64,000 nt of DNA from Siphonodentalium dalli (lineage: Eukaryota > Mollusca > Scaphopoda > Gadilida > Siphonodentaliidae), in contig CP136068.1 of NCBI GenBank assembly GCA_032622095.1, positions 62,144,025-62,208,024 of the forward strand, in the 5' to 3' direction. The first letter of the stretch is position 1, and every line of letters starts with the position of its first letter. Under the pieces are notes generated by a model. It did no database searches. It was not told the DNA's origin and worked only from the letters and a program-made list of their open reading frames with translations. This document shows positions 47,469-57,430 of this stretch, one piece after another. The position numbers were made by a program, and so were the translations under genes.

Positions 47469-50400
47469 CTCCCAGTCCACTCTTATATGAGTTGTTGCCT
47501 GTCCACTATTATATGAGTCCCAGCCTGTCCACTCTTATATGAATTCCTGCATGTCCACTCTTATATGAGTTCTTCCCTGTCCACTGTTATATGAGTTCCT
47601 CCCTGTCCACTCTTATTTGAGATCCTCCCTGTCCACTTTTATATGAGTTCCAGCTTGTCCACTCTTATATGAGTTCCTCCCTGTCCACTCTTATATGAGT
47701 TCCTCCCTGTCCACTCTTATGAGTTCCTCCCTGTCCACTCTAATATGAGTTGCTGACTGTCCACTCTTATATGAGTTCCTGCCTGTCCACTCTTATATGA
47801 GTTCCTCCCTGTCCATCTTATATGAGTTCCTCCCTGTCCACTCTAATATTAGTTCCTCCCTGTCCACTCTAATATGAGTTCCTGCATGTCCACTCGCATA
47901 TGAGTTCCTCCCAGTCCACTCTTATATGAGTTCCTGCCTGTCCACTCTTATATGAGTTCCTGCCTGTCCACTCTAATATGGGTTCCTCCCTGTTCACTCT
48001 TATATGAGTTCCTCCCTGTCCACTCTTATATGAGTTCCTGCGTGTCCACTCTTATATGAGTTCCTGCGTGTCCACTCGTTTATGAGTTGCTCCCTGTCCA
48101 CTCGTATATGAGTTGCTCCCTGTCCACTCTTTTATGAGTTGCTCCCTGTCCACTCTTTTATGAGTTGCTCCCTGTCCACTCTTTTATCAGTTGCTCCCTG
48201 TCCACTCTTATATGAGTTGCTGACTGTCCAATCTTATATGAGTTCCTGCCTGTCCACTCTTATATGAGTTCCTCCCTGTCCACTAGTATATGAGTTGCTG
48301 CCTGCCACTAGAATATGAGTTCATCCATGTCCACTCTTATATGAGTTGCTGTCTGTCCACTCATATATGAGTTCCTCCCTGTCCACTCTTATATGAGTTG
48401 CTGCATGTCCACTCTTATATGAATTCATCCTTGTCCACTCTTATATTAGTTCCTCCCTGTCCACTCTTATATGAGTTACTCACAGTCCACTCTTATATGA
48501 GTTCCTCATTGTCCACTCTTATATGAGTCCCTCATTTTCCACTCTTATATGAGTTCCTCCCAGTCCCCTCTTATATGAGTTGTTGCCTGTCCACTATTAT
48601 ATGAGTCCCAGCCTGTCCACTCTTATATGAATTCCTGCATGTCCACTCTTATATGAGTTCTTCCCTGTCCACTGTTATATGAGTTCCTCCCTGTCCACTC
48701 TTATTTGAGATCCTCCCTGTCCACTTTTATATGAGTTCCAGCTTGTCCACTCTTATATGAGTTCCTCCCTGTCCACTCTTATATGAGTTCCTCCCTGTCC
48801 ACTCTTATGAGTTCCTCCCTGTCCACTCTAATATGAGTTGCTGACTGTCCACTCTTATATGAGTTCCTGCCTGTCCACTCTTATATGAGTTCCTCCCTGT
48901 CCACTAGTATATGAGTTGCTGCCTGCCACTAGTATATGAGTTCATCCATGTCCACTCTTATATGAGTTGCTGTCTGTCCACTCTTATATGAGTTCCTCCC
49001 TGTCCACTCTTATATGAGTTGCTGACTGTCCACTCTTATATGAATTCCTGCCTGTCCACTCTTATAAGTTCCAGCCTATCCACTCTTATATTATTTCCTC
49101 CCTGTCCACTCTTATATTAGTTCCTCCCTGTCCACTCTTATATTAGTTCCTCCCTGTCCACTCTTATATTAGTTCCTCCCTGTCCACTCTTATATTAGTT
49201 CCTCCCTGTCCACTCTTATATGAATTCCTGCATGTCCACTCTTATATGAGTTCTTCCCTGTCCACTCTTATGAGTTCCTCCCTGTCCACTCTTATGAGTT
49301 CCTCCTTGTCCACTCTTATGAGTTCCTCCCTGTCCACTCTTATATGAATTCCTGCATGTCCACTCTTATATGAGTTCTTCCCTGTCCACTCTTATATGAG
49401 TTCCTCCCTGTCAACTCTTATGAGTTCCTCCCTGTACACTGCTATATGAGTTCCTGCCTGTCCACTCTTATATGAGTTCCTGCCTGTCCACTCTTATATG
49501 AGTTCCTGCCTGTCCACTCTTATATGGGTTCCTCCCTGTCCACTCTTATATGAGTTCCTCCCTGTCAACTCTTATATGAGTTCCTCCCTGTCCACTCTTA
49601 TGAGTTCCTCCCTGTCCACTCTAATATGAGTTCCTCCCTGTCCATCTTATATGAGTTCCTCCCTGTCCACTCTAATATTAGTTCCTCCCTGTCCACTCTA
49701 ATATGAGTTCCTGCATGTCCACTCGCATATCAGTTCCTCCCAGTCCACTCTTATATGAGTTCCTGCCTGTCCACTCTTATATGAGTTCCTGCCTGTCCAC
49801 TCTAATATGGGTTCCTCCCTGTTCACTCTTATATGAGTTCCTCCCTGTCCACTCTTATATGAGTTCCTCCCTGTCCACTCTTATATGAGTTCCTCCCTGT
49901 CCACTCTTATGAGTTCCTACCTGTCCACTCTAATATGAGTTCCTCCCTGTCCATCTTATATGAGTTCCTCCCTGTCCACTCTAATATGAGTTCCTCCCTG
50001 TCCACTCTAATATGAGTTCCTGCATGTCCACTCGCATATGAGTTCCTCCCTGTTCACTCTTATATGAGTTCCTGCCTGTCCACTCTTATATGAGTTCCTC
50101 TCAGTCCACTCTGATATGAGTTCCTCCCTGTTCACTCTTATATGAGTTCCTCCCTGTCCACTCTTATATGAGTTCCTGCGTGTCCACTCTTATATGAGTT
50201 CCTGCGTGTCCACTCGTTTATGAGTTGCTCCCTGTCCACTCGTATATGAGTTGCTCCCTGTCCACTCTTTTATGAGTTGCTCCCTGTCCACTCTTTTATG
50301 AGTTGCTCCCTGTCCACTCTTTTATCAGTTGCTCCCTATCCACTCTTATATGAGTTGCTGACTGTCCAATCTTATATGAGTTCCTGCCTGTCCACTCTTA

Positions 50401-53400
50401 TATGAGTTCCTCCCTGTCCACTAGTATATGAGTTGCTGCCTGCCACTAGAATATGAGTTCATCCATGTCCACTCTTATATGAGTTGCTGTCTGTCCACTC
50501 ATATATGAGTTCCTCCCTGTCCACTCTTATATGAGTTGCTGCATGTCCACTCTTATATGAATTCATCCTTGTCCACTCTTATATTAGTTCCTCCCTGTCC
50601 ACTCTTATATGAGTTACTCACAGTCCACTCTTATATGAGTTTCTCATTGTCCACTCTTATATGAGTCCCTCATTTTCCACTCTTATATGAGTTCCTCCCA
50701 GTCCCCTCTTATATGAGTTGTTGCCTGTCCACTATTATATGAGTCCCAGCCTGTCCACTCTTATATGAATTCCTGCATGTCCACTCTTATATGAGTTCTT
50801 CCCTGTCCACTGTTATATGAGTTCCTCCCTGTCCACTCTTATTTGAGATCCTCCCTGTCCACTTTTATATGAGTTCCAGCTTGTCCACTCTTATATGAGT
50901 TCCTCCCTATCCACTCTTATATGAGTTCCTCCCTGTCCACTCTTATGAGTTCCTCCCTGTCCACTCTAATATGAGTTGCTGACTGTCCACTCTTATATGA
51001 GTTCCTGCCTGTCCACTCTTATATGAGTTCCTCCCTGTCCACTAGTATATGAGTTGCTGCCTGCCACTAGTATATGAGTTCATCCATGTCCACTCTTATA
51101 TGAGTTGCTGTCTGTCCACTCTTATATGAGTTCCTCCCTGTCCACTCTTATATGAGTTGCTGACTGTCCACTCTTATATGAATTCCTGCCTGTCCACTCT
51201 TATGAGTTCCAGCCTGTCCACTCTTATATTAGTTCCTCCCTGTCCACTCTTATATTAGTTCCTCCCTGTCCACTCTTATATTAGTTCCTCCCTGTCCACT
51301 CTTATATTAGTTCCTCCCTGTCCACTCTTATATTAGTTCCTCCATGTACACTCATATATTAGTTCCTACATGTACACTCATATATTAGTTCCTCCCTGTC
51401 CTCTCTTATGAGTTCATCCCTGTCCACTATTATATGAGTTGCTGCCTGTCCACTCGTATATGAGTTCCAGCCTGTCCACTCGTATATGAGTTCCAGCCTG
51501 TCCACTCTTATATGAGTTCCTGCCTGTCCACTCTTATGAGTTCCTCCATGTCCACTCTTATATGAGTTCCTCCCTGTCCACTCTTATGAGTTCCTCCCTG
51601 TCCACTCTAATATGAGTTCCTCCCTGTCCATCTTATATGAGTTCCTCCCTGTCGACTCTAATATTAGTTCCTCCCTGTCCACTCTAATATGAGTTCCTGC
51701 ATGTCCACTCGCATATGAGTTCCTCCCTGTTCACTCTTATATTAGTTCCTCCCTGTCCACTCTTATATTAGTTCCTCCATGTACACTCATATATTAGTTC
51801 CTCCCTGTCCTCTCTTATGAGTTCATCCCTGTCCACTATTATATGAGTTGCTGCCTGTCCACTCGTATATGAGTTCCAGCCTGTCCACTCCTATATAAAT
51901 TCCAGCCTGTCCACTCTTATATGAGTTCCTGCCTGTCCACTCTTATGAGTTCCTCCATGTCCACTCTTATATGAGTTCCTCCCTGTCAACTCTTATATGA
52001 GTTCCTCCCTGTCCACTCTTATGAGTTCCTCCCTGTCCACTCTAATATGAGTTCCTCCCTGTCCATCTTATATGAGTTCCTCCCTGTCCACTCTAATATT
52101 AGTTCCTCCCTGTCCACTCGTATATGAGTTCCTCCCTGTCCACTCTTATGAGTTCCTCCCTGTCCACTCTAATATTAGTTCCAGCCTGTCCACTCTTATA
52201 TGAGTTCCTGCCTGTCCACTCTTATGAGTTCCTCCCTGTCCACTCTTATATGAGTTCCTGCCTGTCAACTCTTATATGAGTTCCTCCCTGTCCACTCGTA
52301 TATGAGTTCCAGCATGTCCACTCGTATATGAGTTCCAGCCTGTCCACTCTTATATGAGTTCCTGCCTGACCACTCTTATATGAGTTCCTCCCTGTCCACT
52401 CTTATGAGTTCCTCCCTATCCACTCTTATATGAGTTCCTCCCTGTCCACTCTTTTATGAGTTGCTCCCTGTCCACTCTTTTATGAGTTGCTCCCTGTCCA
52501 CTCTTATGAGTTCCTCCCTGTCCACTCTTATGAGTTCCTCCCTGTCCACTCTTATGAGTTCCTCCCTGTCCACTCTTATATGAATTCCTGCATGTCCACT
52601 CTTATATGAGTTCTTCCCTGTCCTCTCTTATGAGTTCCTCCCTGTCCACTCTTATGAGTTCCTCCTTTTCCACTCTTATGAGTTCCTCCCTGTCCACTCT
52701 TATATGAATTCCTGCATGTCCACTCTTATATGAGTTCTTCCCTGTCCACTCTTATATGAGTTCCTCCCTGTCAACTCTTATGAGTTCCTCCCTGTACACT
52801 GCTATATGAGTTCCTGCCTGTCCACTCTTATATGAGTTCCTGCCTGTCCACTCTTATATGAGTTCCTGCCGGTCCACTCTTATATGGGTTCCTCCCTGTT
52901 CACTCTTATATGAGTTCCTCCCTGTCCATCTTATATGAGTTCCTCCCTGTCCACTCTAATATTAGTTCCTCCCTGTCCACTCTAATATGAGTTCCTGCAT
53001 GTCCACTTGCATATGAGTTCCTCCCAGTCCACTCTTATATGAGTTCCTGCCTGTCCACTCTTATATGAGTTCCTGCCTGTCCACTCTTATATGGGTTCCT
53101 CCCTGTTCACTCTTATATGAGTTCCTCCCTGTCCACTCTTATATGAGTTCCTCCCTGTCCACTCTTATATGAGTTCCTCTCTGTCCACTTTTATGCGTTC
53201 CTCCCTGTCCACTCTAATATGAGTTCCTCCCTATCCATCTTATATGAGTTCCTCCCTGTCCACTCTAATATGAGTTCCTCCCTGTCCACTCTAATATGAG
53301 TTCCTGCATGTCCACTCGCATATGAGTTCCTCCCTGTTCACTCTTATATGAGTTCCTGCCTGTCCACTCTTATATGAGTTCCTCTCTGTCCACTCTTATA

Positions 53401-53900
53401 TGAGTTCCTCCCTGTCCACTCTTATATGAGTTCCTCCCTGTCCACTCTTATATGAGTTCCTGCGTGTCCACTCTTATATGAGTTCCTGCGTGTCCACTCG
53501 TATATGAGTTGCTCCCTGTCCACTCGTATATGAGTTGCTCCCTGTCCACTCTTTTACGAGTTGCTCCCTGTCCACTCTTTTATGAGTTGCTCCCTGTCCA
53601 CTGTTTTATGAGTTGCTCCCTGTCCATTCTTATATGAGTTGCTGACTGTCCAATCGTATATGAGTTCCTGCCTGTCCACTCTTATATGAGTTCCTCCCTG
53701 TCCACTAGTATATGAGTTGCTGCCTGCCACTAGTATATGAGTTCATCCATGTCCACTCTTATATGAGTTGCTGTCTGTCCACTCTTATATGAGTTCCTCC
53801 CTGTCCACTCTTATATGAGTTGCTGCATGTCCACTCTTATATGAATTCATCCTTGTCCACTCTTATATTAGTTCCTCCCTGTCCACTCTTATATGAGTTA
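47469..53900. repeat. Higher-order region with 2,138- and 3,284-bp spacings
   Basis: The marker here is altered to TTACTCACAG, with CTCACAG at 48479, 50617 and 53901 (spacings 2,138 and 3,284 bp). The first two copies also share CCACTAGAATATGAG and TCCACTCATATATGAG, so they are sister units. Between about 51700 and 52560 the order is irregular, with short pieces of the CTCGTATATGAG, CTCTAATATTAG and 24-bp classes interleaved. This irregular stretch includes the uninterrupted counterpart of the later insertion site. Confidence 0.75.
51785..52290. repeat. Empty-site counterpart of the insertion
   Basis: The sequence from ACTCATATATTAG at 51785 matches 57425-57930 at a constant offset of 5,640 bp, with about six substitutions seen in roughly 500 bases. 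Examples are CTATATAAAT against CTATATGAGT near 51891/57531, and CATCTTATATG against CATCTTGTATG near 52065/57705. To the left, 51730-51784 also matches the array left of the island, apart from one extra TTATATTAG monomer there. The site at 51790/51791 has no island and only one ACTCAT. Confidence 0.85.
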
Positions 53901-55100
53901 CTCACAGTCCACTCTTATATGAGTTCCTCATTGTCCACTCTTATATGAGTCCCTCATTTTCCACTCTTATATGAGTTCCTCCCAGTCCACTCTTATATGA
54001 GTTGTTGACTGTCCACTATTATATGAGTCCCAGCCTGTCCACTCTTATATGAATTCCTGCATGTCCACTCTTATATGAGTTCTTCCCTGTCCACTGTTAT
54101 ATGAGTTCCTCCCTGTCCACTCTTATTTGAGATCCTCCCTGTCCACTTTTATATGAGTTCCAGCTTGTCCACTCTTATATGAGTTCCCCCCTGTCCACTC
54201 TTATATGAGTTCCTCCCTGTCCACTATTATGAGTTCCTCCCTGTCCACTCTAATATGAGTTGCTGACTGTCCACTCTTATATGAGTTCCTGCCTGTCCAC
54301 TCTTTTATGAGTTCCTCCCTGTCCACTAGTATATGAGTTGCTGCCTGCCACTAGTATATGAGTTCATCCATGTCCACTCTTATATGAGTTGCTGTCTGTC
54401 CACTCTTAAATGAGTTCCTCCCTGTCCACTCTTATATGAGTTGCTGACTGTCCACTCTTATATGAATTCCTGCCTGTCCACTCTTATGAGTTCCAGCCTG
54501 TCCACTCTTATATTAGTTCCTCCCTGTCCACTCTTATATTAGTTCCTCCCTGTCCACTCTTATATTAGTTCCTCCCTGTCCACTCTTATATTAGTTCCTC
54601 CCTGTCCACTCTTATATTAGTTCCTCCATGTACACTCATATATTAGTTCCTCCATGTACACTCATATATTAGTTCCTCCCTGTCCTCTCTTATGAGTTCA
54701 TCCCTGTCCACTATTATATGAGTTGCTGCCTGTCCACTCGTATATGAGTTCCAGCCTGTCCACTCGTATATGAGTTCCAGCCTGTCCACTCTTATATGAG
54801 TTCCTGCCTGTCCACTCTTATGAGTTCCTCCATGTCCACTCTTATATGAGTTCCTCCCTGTCCACTCTTATGAGTTCCTCCCTGTCCACTCTAATATGAG
54901 TTCCTCCCTGTCCATCTTATATGAGTTCCTCCCTGTCCACTCTAATATTAGTTCCTCCCTGTCCACTCTAATATGAGTTCCTGCATGTCCACTCGCATAT
55001 GAGTTCCTCCCTGTTCACTCTTATATTAGTTCCTCCCTGTCCACTCTTATATTAGTTCCTCCCTGTCCACTCTTATATTAGTTCCTCCATGTACACTCAT
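53901..55100. repeat. Higher-order unit cut by the insertion
   Basis: This unit begins at the TTACTCACAG marker (CTCACAG at 53901). It follows its counterpart at 50617 through the ACTAGT pair, TTATATTAG run, doubled GTACACTCATATATTAG and CTCGTATATGAG pair to the CTCTAATATTAG monomers. It then reaches GTTCACTCTTATATTAG and a final GTACACTCAT, where the monomer is broken by the AT-rich island. The rest of the unit continues at 57425. Confidence 0.8.
55095..55100. repeat. Target-site duplication, left copy
   Basis: ACTCAT is the last part of the broken satellite monomer before the island. The next base (A at 55101) could belong to it, making the duplication ACTCATA. The uninterrupted counterpart at 51785-51790 has ACTCAT only once. 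Confidence 0.82.
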
Positions 55101-55477
55101 AGTTTTATAGAGCCCATATACAAAATGAGCAGGTGATGCCACAGTGTCCTGGGCCCACAAACAAGGTACCCCGCCTTGCTCACCGGAAGCTTATATTATG
55201 CTAATGATGAACAGACAGTCTGCCGTAGGAGCAGTTTTAGCCAGTCAAAAATAAAATTAGTGTAAATAAAATTGTAGAGAATCCTGAATATCATGAATAG
55301 ATTACATGATGGTATACACTTACAAAGCCCAAAATTTACAACTATAAATTCAACAACAGTCGTAGTCAGGTTATATTGTTTACATAAACATCGGAGGTGC
55401 CCTTGTTGTTAGCGGGAGTTATCGGAATCCACCGAGATCGCATCGGGCGCATACATTCCTATATATTACATATTTCC
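55101..55477. other. Island left segment, no gene seen
   Basis: Unique sequence in this window. It begins with the terminal repeat and continues as AT-rich DNA with a more GC-rich patch at about 55394-55450 (GGAGGTGCCC, GGGAGTTATCGG, CATCGGGCGC). I see no open frame of note, no tRNA-like promoter boxes that I trust and no copy elsewhere in the window. Confidence 0.6.
55113..55190 (+). repeat. Left terminal inverted repeat (imperfect)
   Basis: The core CCCATATACAAAATGAGCAG (55113-55132) matches the reverse complement of 57397-57415 (CCCATAAACATATGAGCAG) in 17 of 20 aligned columns. Weaker similarity continues inward: GATGCC aligns with GATGCT, and GGTACCCC...CTTG...CCGGAAG (55165-55189) aligns with GGCACCCC...CTTG...CCGGTAG from the other end. 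The core starts 12 bases inside the island edge. Confidence 0.68.
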
Positions 55478-56110
55478 GCGTTATCATATGCGTATTTTAC
55501 ATATTAAATATAGTATACACAAATTATGGCATCCAGGTGAGACATAAAAATCTCTCGCGGAAAACAGACGCAAACAGGCGGACGGGCGGACTGACTAAAC
55601 GGCAGACATTGAATGTCGGCCACAAAACGTTATCCTACATTATATATTAAATATATGTATTAGCGTCTTTTATGCGTGCAATGAGTTGGACTGTTGGAGT
55701 CCGCAATATTTATAACAATTAACGCTATTTAATTATATGCATATATGTGCGTGTTTACCTGCTTGTATTTTTGATGCCTGAAGTTCCCGTCTTTGTAAAA
55801 CAAGTGCGTTTATCATGTACGCATATACAAACCATAACCATTCATACTTGGGTATGAATGTTTCACTCCATATACTCATTAAAAGATATCAACATAGACA
55901 ATTAATTATCGAATAATCCACACACTATCGTGGAAGGTTATTTCGTTTCATTGACCAAGGGAGGTCCTGTTGTTTGATTACCTATAATTCCCGTATAAAA
56001 ATAAATAACTCATAGATGAACCACTCTTTATATATAATGCAGTATAGCTTAACAGTCTGGGAAACAAAGCTGATACATGTAGTAAGCATTTTTACAAGAT
56101 AAGACAACAT
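55478..56110 (+). repeat. Internal tandem duplication, copy 1 (633 bp)
   Basis: The first of two diverged direct copies inside the island. Shared blocks include GCGTTATCATAT, CATCCAGGTGAGACATA, CGGACGGGCGGACTGACTAA, CCACAAAACGTTATCCTACAT, GTTGGACTGTTGGAGTCC, CATGTACGCATAT, and ATACATGTAGTAAG near the end. The second copy starts immediately after it at 56111. The copies differ by many substitutions and small indels. The duplication is therefore clearly older than the near-identical satellite duplicates around it, or came in with the element. Confidence 0.85.
55839..55860. other. Perfect 9-bp stem hairpin, copy 1
   Basis: CATTCATAC and GTATGAATG are perfect inverted repeats separated by a four-base TTGG loop. 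The same hairpin is unchanged in the second internal copy although the sequences around it have diverged. Confidence 0.85.
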
Positions 56111-56730
56111 GCGTTATCATATATGTGTATTTTCCATATTAAATATCGGTATACACATACTAATGACATCCAGGTGAGACATACAAATCTATCGCGGAAA
56201 ACAGACACAAACGGACGGACGGGCGGACTGACTAAATGGCAGACATTGAACGTCGGCCACAAAACGTTATCCTACATTGTATTAAATATATATTAGCGTA
56301 TTATATGCGTGCATGGAGTTGGACTGTTGGAGTCCGCAATATTTAAAACAAATAAAGCTATTTAAATTATATGCATACGTGCGTGTTTACTTGTTTGCAT
56401 ATTTTGGGGCCTGGAGTTCCCGACTTTGTAAAATAAGTGCGTTTAACATGTACGCATATGCAAACCATAATCATTCATACTTGGGTATGAATGTTTTCAC
56501 TTCATATACTTATTAAAAGATACCAACACTGAATATTTTCAATTATCGAATTATCCACACATTATCGTGGATGGTTATTTCGTTTCCTTGACCAAGGAAG
56601 GTCCCGTTGTCTGATTACCGCGGTACCCATAAATCCCGTATAAAATAAATCATAGATAAACCACTCTTTATGTAATGCATTAGCTTTGGCTATACATGTA
56701 GTAAGTATCTATATATCACACGACAACTAG
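56111..56730 (+). repeat. Internal tandem duplication, copy 2 (~620 bp)
   Basis: This is the second copy of the 633-bp block. It begins with GCGTTATCATAT at 56111 and keeps the same order of blocks. ATACATGTAGTAAG lies at 56692-56705, and GACAAC near 56723 matches GACAAC just before the boundary of copy 1. It carries an extra CGCGGTACCC near 56619. A short open frame at 56313-56516 falls here but is not conserved in copy 1, so I do not call a gene. Confidence 0.83.
56472..56493. other. Perfect 9-bp stem hairpin, copy 2
   Basis: This is identical to the hairpin at 55839-55860: both arms and the TTGG loop are preserved. Both copies are followed by a weaker dyad with CCAC...GTGG arms (ATCCAC...GTGGAT in this copy, about 56551-56570). 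Confidence 0.85.
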
Positions 56731-57051
56731 TCTTATTTTATATTTGTCATGATATATAGGGCTGTTGTCAGTAAGTAATTAAATTACAAACCTATACATA
56801 TGATATGGTAAACGCTCTTTATATATAGAGTATATAAAAGTTATGTATATAGGGTACATCGGCTGGGATTGTGTTCAAAGTTCCCATGCATACAATTTGT
56901 TATCGTGATAGCAGACAAAAACGTGGGCCATCCCACATACAGGTATACAATCAACCATCCATGAGTTAAATGGTTTGTTGGTTAACGGGCCCTGTTTCTA
57001 AAGTGGTGTTGACATGTGGAGCTATGCAAACATGTCATATTTACTGTATTT

Positions 57052-57081
57052 GAGTGTTTATTTTTTGAGTGTTTATTTTTT
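57052..57081 (+). repeat. 15-bp tandem duplication
   Basis: GAGTGTTTATTTTTT occurs twice in a row, at 57052-57066 and 57067-57081, with no mismatch. It is a small local slippage-type repeat within the island. Confidence 0.9.
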
Positions 57082-57230
57082 GACTTATCGTACTAGCTTG
57101 ATAACACAGAAGGAATCAATTGTTTGGAAAATGTTTACTAAGTCCGTTCCGAAATCAAATTTTTGTACCGAAAGTTGGTCCTATAAAAAAATGTTTGGCC
57201 ACAGCAGCTCATCAGGTACACCTCTGGTCT

Positions 57231-57256
57231 ATAACAGATATAAAGCAATCTGTTAT
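57231..57256. other. Perfect 9-bp stem hairpin
   Basis: ATAACAGAT (57231-57239) and ATCTGTTAT (57248-57256) are perfect inverted repeats around an eight-base loop. This hairpin lies outside the internal duplication, about 170 bases from the right end of the island. Confidence 0.82.
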
Positions 57257-57340
57257 TTCATATATGGTTTCGGGAGTTAAGTGCACATTTGTAAACTGCC
57301 GCAAGGCATACTGCTCTGGATACCATTAGTGATGTTACAC

Positions 57341-57415
57341 TACCGGAATCCAAGACAGGGGTGCCTCTACTGTGGAACCGGGATACGAGCATCCCTCTGC
57401 TCATATGTTTATGGG
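57341..57415 (-). repeat. Right terminal inverted repeat (imperfect)
   Basis: This is the inverted partner of 55113-55190. On the minus strand it reads CCCATAAACATATGAGCAG (core 57397-57415), then GATGCT and GGCACCCC...CCGG. The core stops 9 bases short of the island edge, against 12 on the left, so the ends are not perfectly symmetrical. Confidence 0.68.
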
Positions 57416-57424
57416 TATCACAAA

Positions 57425-57430
57425 ACTCAT
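57425..57430. repeat. Target-site duplication, right copy
   Basis: ACTCAT directly follows CACAAA at the end of the island and continues into ATATTAG, completing the broken monomer. The base before it is A, whereas the left copy is preceded by C, so the duplication does not extend leftward. Confidence 0.82.

Larger units (their letters stand above)
1..55100. repeat. Left arm of 26-bp satellite array
   Basis: An uninterrupted head-to-tail array of a 26-bp monomer, TCCACTCTTATATGAG then TTCCTCCCTG, with no change of orientation. The consensus is 73% pyrimidine on the plus strand, 12 of 26 bases are G or C, and it has no CpG. Frequent variants are a 24-bp form (CTTATGAG, lacking one AT), 25-bp forms (CCATCTTATATGAG, and CCACTAGTATATGAG after CTG), and same-length forms such as CTCTAATATGAG, CTCTTTTATGAG, CTCGTATATGAG and CTCTTATATTAG. 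The second half varies as TTGCTGACTG, TTCCTGCGTG, TTCATCCATG and others. These variants follow a repeated order, giving higher-order repeats. Because 26 is not a multiple of three, every plus-strand frame meets TGA within about 78 bases, so the array is not coding. It runs off the left edge of the window. Confidence 0.98.
55101..57424. mobile_element. Transposon-like insertion, non-autonomous
   Basis: A 2,324-bp AT-rich island is unrelated to the satellite and rich in TATA-like runs, with several CpG sites. It interrupts one monomer: the left side ends GTACACTCAT and the right resumes ACTCATATATTAG, so ACTCAT (or ACTCATA, one base is ambiguous) is duplicated. The ends carry imperfect inverted repeats, and the interior has a ~630-bp tandem duplication and perfect hairpins. 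No reading frame resembles a transposase, reverse transcriptase, integrase or Rep/helicase, so it would need proteins from elsewhere. Six- to seven-base target duplications are known for families such as Dada, and IS3EU duplicates about 6 bp, but the evidence is too thin to assign one. A solo LTR is less likely because the ends are not TG...CA. Confidence 0.75.
56731..57424. other. Island right segment, no confident gene
   Basis: AT-rich unique sequence. Visible structures are a GTGGG-CCAT-CCCAC dyad at 56923-56936, two 15-bp direct repeats (GAGTGTTTATTTTTT) at 57052-57081, and a perfect hairpin at 57231-57256. An open frame of 88 codons (57014-57280, plus) and an overlapping one of 69 codons (57120-57329) occur. 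Neither resembles a protein I recognise, and part of the first is simply the 15-bp repeat read as two SVYFL motifs. The right terminal inverted repeat closes the segment. Confidence 0.6.

Noticed and set aside
49703-49888. 61-codon plus-strand open frame
   Set aside because: It lies wholly within the satellite and reads the repeat as SSCLSTLI-like motifs. It stays open only because several local variants remove TGA from that frame. No gene features.
1-55100. CRISPR-like array, because of the ~26-bp direct repeat
   Set aside because: There are no unique spacers: monomers abut directly, and variants recur in a fixed order. No cas-like gene is present.
56313-56516. 67-codon open frame in the island
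   Set aside because: It falls in the second internal duplicate. The first duplicate has indels that break the frame, and the protein resembles nothing I know.
57014-57329. Overlapping 88- and 69-codon open frames in the island
   Set aside because: Short, overlapping in different frames, low-complexity in part (the 15-bp repeat) and without recognisable domains. Kept only as a note in the island description.
57330-57415. tRNA-derived SINE or tRNA gene near the right edge
   Set aside because: The minus-strand words around GGTTCCAC look only faintly like a B box, no A box or cloverleaf could be built, and there is no A-rich tail.
55101-57424. Solo LTR or LTR retrotransposon
   Set aside because: The ends are not TG...CA, no primer-binding site or polypurine tract is evident, and the ends are inverted relative to each other. 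A degenerate LTR cannot be fully excluded.
55101-57424. Helitron
   Set aside because: Helitrons insert between A and T without target duplication. Here the empty and filled sites show a 6-7 bp duplication.
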